Source: Tigriopus japonicus (Eukaryota; Arthropoda; Copepoda; Harpacticoida; Harpacticidae). From it: DNA of 64,000 nt. Under the pieces are notes generated by a model. The model saw only the letters and a list, made by a program, of their open reading frames with translations, was not told the DNA's origin and did not search any database. Location: assembly GCA_010645155.1 (NCBI GenBank), contig CM021323.1, positions 11,231,792 to 11,295,791 of the forward strand. The letters are read 5' to 3'. Shown one piece after another: positions 57,662 to 64,000 of this stretch (position 1 is the first letter of the stretch; every line of letters begins with the position of its first letter). Made by a program: the position numbers and the translations under genes.

Positions 57662-57854
57662 CTAAAAAATCTCATTTCACTTTGCACCAAACCATCACTT
57701 CAACAAGTCAAGCGATCTCTCTGGCATCTCCAGAAGAACCCTTTTTTGACTCGAGGCGATTGCGCTTGAAAAACAAGATGTGTCTTGCTATACAGAGTTA
57801 CTCCAACTGCTACTTTTCTACAACTTTTTCCGTCTTGAAATTTGCTGCTGCCTT

Positions 57855-58133
57855 TGCTGTGGACCCTCTATCACAAGGGTAGTACGTAGTAGTGGTAGTA
57901 GTCGTTGAAGTAGTAGGAGTAGTAGTAGTAGTAGAAGAATCCTCTGTCCAAATTGACGCTTCCCCTCGCGGTCCTCGCGGTCCTCTCCTCCTCTTCTTCT
58001 CAATGGGCTGTGTAGACGGACTTGTGAGTGTGTACACTTCTCCTGTATTACTGGAAGTCTTCTCAGACCTGGAGAATGGTGAATTGGAGATCGCCCCGAT
58101 GCTCAGGAGGAGAAGGACGAACCCAACAACCAC
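57855..58133 (-). CDS. Probable upstream exon: signal peptide and Thr-rich linker
   Basis: The minus-strand frame reads VVGFVLLLLSIGAISNS, a likely signal peptide or membrane segment, then KKRRRGPRGPRGEAS and a Thr run of mostly ACT/ACC codons, STTTTTPTTSTTTTTTT. It lacks its own ATG: the first codon of the frame is GTG and an upstream stop follows within six codons, so the start codon may be split by an intron (A/TG at 58132). The only phase-1 donor candidate near its end is weak (ctt/gtgata, about 57870), so the join to the exon at 57661 is tentative. Confidence 0.4.
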
Positions 58134-58199
58134 TCGTACGTATGACAGTCAAAATTTGGTGGACGAGAAGGAGCAGGAATGAACGAGGCTGAGCAGAGG

Positions 58200-61100
58200 A
58201 GTAGTAATAGTGCTAGTACTAGGAACTGCTCAATACAATGCTGAAGAACTGCCTCAGAGATGGGAGACAGAGCTATTCCCTAAGACACTTGTACACTCAC
58301 TCACTCAGGCACACAGACATACAGAGACCGGTATTTTCATCCTTCCATCCACGTTTTGCAGGAGTTCAAGACCTGGAGGGAGGCCGGTTTTTGGCCAGCC
58401 AATGTGGGGAAATCTCGAACAAGAATCCGATTTGGTGGGCACTCCAACCAGCATGAGCACCACCACTACTACTACCATCAACCAACCACCTTCCTCCTGG
58501 ACACCTCATTCCTCGCCTCACCACAAAGGTCATCATACGCACAGGTTTGGAGGGTTTTGAGCAGGAATTTCAATTCCCTGTCGTAATGACATTCGCTTAA
58601 GAAGCCTTTGGATGTTATTGAGAATCAAAGAGACGACGATAATAATTTTGAACGTCAGTACCGGAAACTACGTTTTAGTCCAAACATGTGTTCTATTCTG
58701 TAGAGAAAATTTTCTGACCCCTCAATATCACCGAATTCATCTGAACAAGCGACTGAAAGAATACCAGAGCAATAATTGCTTTTCGCCTCTTTGATGTATC
58801 TGCTGTTTTAAAACGAATTGCATCGCCAAACTCCTGTTGGATGGATGGAGGGAGGCAGCTCCGACAAACTGCCTCCACCCCATTCTATCTTTGGAACTGG
58901 ACCCTTGAATAAATGGTTGCCCATTATTGACGAGGGGTCCTTGAGGCAGAGCTCAGCTATCGTGATGAACCGAGGAATCTTCATGAAGGAAGGAAAAATG
59001 TGGACAATTTCTCTTCCTTTTCATCGACAATGACGGATCAACCACTTCATCTGGAGTAGAATCATATCGGCCATGCTCTTATCCGATCATCATCCGATCA
59101 CTCATTGGAGAAGTAAAACTTCCGCCCTGAAGGATTTCCCATCAACGATACTCGATTCCATTTGCCGATGAAATTACCCCAAATATCCCCGACAATCCTT
59201 GACCAGGTAACGATTCATATTAGTTTAGTCGCAAGTAAGCGATTGTGCTTACATAATTGTGGTATGTTTTCTTGAATTCAACGAGATCTGTCTCGTTTCA
59301 AACTGTCCATCTTGTCGTTGTTAAATTTGGGAACATGTTTCTTTCCAATTGTCCGCAACAAATCGTTCAGAGCACCAGGTTTGGGCGGAGCACTTCGAGC
59401 TACATTGAAACCCAGCAGGACAATTTGTCGTCTCGAGCTGTCACCTCGAAAATGAACACTGTTGAAACTCTTTTAAATCATTTCTGACTTTACTGAAACC
59501 AAGCACTATCAAAAGTGAGATTCTCGAGCAAAAAAGTGTTGATTTTTTTCGGCCAGTGCAGCGATTGGGTGAAAATAGCATTCCTACGAAGAGGGAAGAT
59601 TGCTCTAGCACCCTCTGCATCATTTCATGGGCAGATATTTTTAGCATGGACCATCGAGAAAAAAAAATAAATTCCAATCTTTTCCACTACGTTGTTATTC
59701 TGACCGACAGCGGCGCCATTGGATGCACATGGATGGACTCAATCTGCCAGAAAGGAAGCTTTAGGAGGCTATTGTATGAATATATTTGGTCAACTTATGC
59801 ATACGCATTTTTCGCAAATCTCCAAACCGCGGCCGACTGATCAAAAGGGGGTCCGGCCAATGCATTTTCATATATATTGTCTGTGACCCCAATCAATCTT
59901 GGCCTGAAGAAGGGGTGAAAGAAGGCGGTCCGCTGATCCATCAATACCTTCACTGCCATTTTTCACAATATTTGGCTCAACGAATAAAAGTTCCGGCAAA
60001 AAAGGCTACCTTGTGATTTCAGGATCTTGCGATTTTTTGCCTATAGCCTACTCTTCGGCCAGTACAGTGAGCCAATATCGGAGAATGTATCCTCATTTGT
60101 CAGCGTAACAGAAAATCTATACTCATGCAAATAATGTGGCCAATGCAAGAGCCCAAGGTTGTTTGGGAGGGTTTGATCTTTTCATTCTTGATTGCTAGAA
60201 TGAATTTAGGTTGCCCAACTCGCGTGACAAAACGCTAGGTGGCGTTGCAACCCACACCACTTGGCGTTGATCAGTCGAACTCTTGCAAACGCCCTCTAAC
60301 GGCTTAAAAGCAAACCTTTCGCTCACTGAAATGTTTCAAGTTCAGATCTCGTTTTGGAGGAAACGCTTAGTTTCTTGCATACTTGCTGCCAAAAAGCTCT
60401 CTTCTTTTGAAGGCCATTTGGTTTTTGTTGGCTTGGCAAACTCAATCCAATGTTTACTATCAAAGGATTCGATTTTGGCACTTTAAAATAGCAAACCGGA
60501 TAGGGACACGGACCTCTGCTTTGATGTTTTGGAAATAACTCAATTCAAAGACACTAGACTCATCCCCAGCCAAACTTTTGGCGAGACCAAAAGAATATTT
60601 AAGTCCTCTGAGACCCCAATGATAGCCCAAGTTTATCTCTTTGGCTAAAGACTGATGGCTCCTGAATCAAACCTTGAAGGTCCCATTGGACTAACATCCC
60701 ACCAACCACTCTTGCATATCTGATCAAAACGTTCAAGAGAATCAGCAAAAGTCCAACCATGCGGGACCACCAAAGTTGTTTCGCATTTTCAGCCTTCAGA
60801 ACGGTTTCTGTCCTTAAGAACCGACAGCTACACCTTTAAGAAACCAAGTCTGGCGATATCTGCCAAAACCGATACTTTTGTTCCCAAAAGGTTTCATAAC
60901 AACATTCATACTTTACTCACTGGATCCATGTGTGGCTAATCCATCGAGGATATGGCGTGGAAACTTCAAGTTAAAGACGTTGGGTGGGAACAAACTTTGC
61001 GTTTAATCTCATAAAAAACTTGATCGCTTCTGTTTGGAAGCAGTCTGTAATTCATTTCTTGGTCCACAGAATAGGCAACCCTCTTTTTCTTCATGAGACT

Positions 61101-64000
61101 TTGTTCGGGATACGGTTTTCTTAAAAGTGCCCAAGAAAAATGGGCCCCTACTTGCCTGCCTCCAGATACATCGAGTCTCCATGGTCACAGGCCGAATGCA
61201 CTGGAGATTTCCTTTCGACACTCACATAGTCATTTTTCTCCTGCCTTTGACAAGGCTGCATTTCCCATTGGAATTAAGAACCTCGACAAAAACAAGTGAA
61301 ACCCAACTTCATCTAATTCTAAAACGAGAGAAGGATGCAAGAGGGAAAAGCTCGTAAAAAGAGCTAAGTATCCTGCTCATTGTGAGTCACGCTCATGAGC
61401 ACGGACTATCATTTCAGGGTGAGAGTGAGATGAAGGTATTGCGAAGGAAAAAGGCGCTAAAGTTGACTCTTGGGCATGAATTGAGCCATTCTCAGTCATG
61501 AACGGGATGAGAATCGTGTTTCCTCTCACTTGGCAAGTGGTTGTTGCTCACGAAACAACCAATTTTCTGCCTTCCCAAGGGAGCGATCGCGCCTTGAAGC
61601 TCTTTTAAAATGCACATCCTTGGAACGGAAAAGCCGAGAAACACACACACACGAGGAGGAAGAAGCTCTTGTTGATCTTTCCACAAACTCCACATCGAAC
61701 ATGAACTAGTCAAGACGAAGGTAGGTTTCACAGCTCAACACAACAAACAAACACACATATACACCCACCCTAGTTTCGAAGATTGAAGACCCATGAATGA
61801 AGATATTATTTCAGTCCTCTCGGCAATTGTGGCGGTAGATTTTGCAACCATCACTCTCAAAGTTTCTCAGGTGCAACGGGATCAAAAGCGCAACTTTTCC
61901 AAAAGTTGGACTTGAAATTTTTCATGCCACTTCAAACTTTAAGCACCTTGTTTCGCCCACATCTGACTGACAGATCGGGTTCAAATGCCCGGGTTTTGAC
62001 GTTGCAACGCTGAATTCTTTGGGCCTGTTTGCAGGGTCTGAAATTGATTAATTGAAGGGCAATCTGGACCCTGGAGAAATTTCATTTCGTCCGAGGAGAA
62101 TTTGCCAGCTCTGTCATCACATTCTCCATTGTGTTAAAGAGTACGTTTGCTCTGAGCAGTTACTTCTATTGTTTCACTTTTTTGCATCCATGAAAAGAAA
62201 GATACATGGACCCTTGTGTCATCTTGATGGTCAAAACGTTCCAGTTACTCAAAAGAAGAGGGCAAATTTTGCCAAGTCACTCTTTCTTCAAATTGCGGTC
62301 AAGAAGCAAGGAGATTCCTGAAACAATATACGGAATCTTAAAAGTGCAAATATGGTCAAGATAAGTTGGAACTTGCGATTGGTATTCATTCTCATTCAAA
62401 ATGTGCGTTATTTGCTTCTCTCATGGAGATGCTCCACTCATCTGTTTTCCATAATCTTGTATTGGATAGAGACTTAAAGCTGTTTTTGTTGGGACGTACT
62501 CTTGTTATTGATGTATCGAGCAGATGCCTTATCTTTGGACTGATGTTTTGTCTCTCATCTCATCTCCATGGAGAGTGCTTTAAAAGCCATTCCGATAAGA
62601 TAACTCGATTTCAATTGTCATTCCACAGAAATTCCCCGTTTCATGTTGGAAATGAGACAAAAATCAACATTCATATCCCCCTTCAAGAACCCTTTACCAG
62701 CTGGAGAAAAGGTCAATGCTCTCCAATTGCTCCTTGGAACAACTGAGCTCAAAATATGGCTGAGAAATCTAATTTAGAGATGAACGATTTTTTGTCGGTC
62801 AAGTGGTATGTTATCAGATTGCAAATGTTTGAACGCGTTGAGGGATTCTGAGGCTCGATGGTCGGGCCTTTGGGACTAGTCTTGAACGGGTAACAACCCT
62901 CAATTGCCACAAAATACTAAGTACGGAGAGCCAACCAGCTCATTGTAGTTTTCTTGTTCAAATCTTTGCGTGCAAAATTGGACCAATTTTACAACATGAT
63001 TTCCAACCATCGAGGAACGCGAGTTTTCTGCCTGACCCTACCGAGCGGGGACCGACCTAAATCGATGGCAAAATAGACATAATCACATCAAATCAGCAAC
63101 CCTCAGCCTAGACTTGACGGCACTTTCGTTGCCATTATTATTTTTTCAATTTCTATCCCTCAAAATAGGCCAGCTCGACAGGCCTGAGGCACACTGGTCC
63201 ACTTTTAGGATGTAACACGAAAATAATAATAAGTACTTAACGTAATGAGCAGAATTGCTCAGCAAAATAACATAATCAAACTCGAGCGCATGCTATGAAT
63301 CCCTTGAGGTTCATTACCCGTAAAATTGACCCACTAATCAGACGTTCCCTTCACAAAGCCAGGAACGGAACGAAACGAGCTAAACTTGCAAAGAGGCCAA
63401 AAATAGAAGCCAAGTAAATCATGTTTCCCCATTGATTTGTTTAATTAGAGTTTTGCATCGCTTTTCCATGACAGGCCATGTTTTACGTACGTATGTACTT
63501 TGCTCGTTCGTTTAACTCGGGGGTCTCAACAAAGCTGAGGTGAGTGAGAAATGAAGAGGAGCCAAGCAAGCAACCTAGCAAGGTCTCGAGGCTCACAACT
63601 TTGAGTTCAGGAAAGTCCTATTTGACAAAAATGTAGTTCAAAAGCAGCAAAAACGCTACAAGCCAGGATTTATGGCACATGCACACGAACTCGATGCCAC
63701 ACTTGCCTTGTCATTCCAAACCATCGTAGTTTCTGCTTCAGTGGGAAGGACTTCTGATGTCTGGAGGGGAAAAGGGTTACATTCATTAAGGTTCCAGATT
63801 CGTCCGTTTTAAGAAGTCTAGGGCTCGCGTCATTTGGCCAATTCTCATTTCCAGTCAGCAGAACTTGAAAGAAGCCACTCATTAATGAGACTTGAATGGC
63901 GTTTCCGATGCCTCTCAAGTTTTGTTTCTGAGAGAGATTCAGCACAGCCATGTGATGAAGTACTTGAGGGGTCTAGGGGAATTAATAATTTCTTAATTTA
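58200..64000. other. No gene recognised
   Basis: AT-rich sequence with short frames on both strands, none matching a family known to me. Small (AC)n stretches occur at 61640 and 61750. No inverted-repeat element with clean target duplication and no RNA gene was recognised. It may be the upstream part of the unrecognised minus-strand gene, or intergenic. Confidence 0.45.

Noticed and set aside
62366..62746. 126-codon plus-strand frame
   Set aside because: No recognisable motif, no codon or splice context; likely chance.

Overview
This is a eukaryotic nuclear window, AT-rich, with short phase-consistent GT-AG introns. Gene content and style suggest an arthropod, probably a crustacean and possibly a copepod: a GH9 cellulase, tandem DEG/ENaC channels, a MAGI scaffold, and LINE and MITE debris. 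The taxon is inference. Exons were assembled by hand by matching open frames, splice sites and codon phase; no alignment was run.

Layout. (1) 1706-7207 (+): an eight-exon SLC32/36-type amino-acid transporter. (2) 7373-9115 and 14667-16458 (+): two tandem three-exon DEG/ENaC-like channel subunits with the same exon design. The 5.5 kb between them is a repeat island: a pogo-like MITE, LINE fragments in both orientations, a hAT MITE inserted into a LINE with an 8-bp target duplication, a second older hAT-like MITE and a mariner transposase fossil. (3) 16548-27292 (+): a RAB34/36-type small GTPase. Its 9.2-kb first intron holds two antisense genes, a GH9 endoglucanase (18512-16815) and a membrane-anchored C-type-lectin-like protein (24783-23021). 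(4) 28602-39957 (-): most of a MAGI gene, with guanylate-kinase-like exon, two WW domains and five PDZ domains; all 14 exons join in phase. An additional exon at 38281-39202 looks like an alternative 5' exon. The extreme 5' end of MAGI (PDZ0) was not found. (5) 40000-57000: no gene I can support. (6) 57044-58150 (-): two exons of an unrecognised, apparently secreted or membrane protein. (7) 58200-64000: nothing recognised.

The plus-strand genes from the transporter to the GTPase are packed head to tail: 165 bp separates the transporter stop from the channel A start, and 89 bp separates the channel B stop from the GTPase start. Both channel genes have a strong 3' splice-site-like sequence about 31 nt before the ATG. 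This would fit 5'UTR introns or spliced-leader trans-splicing. RAB34 and MAGI converge at 27.3-28.6 kb, each with its own AATAAA.
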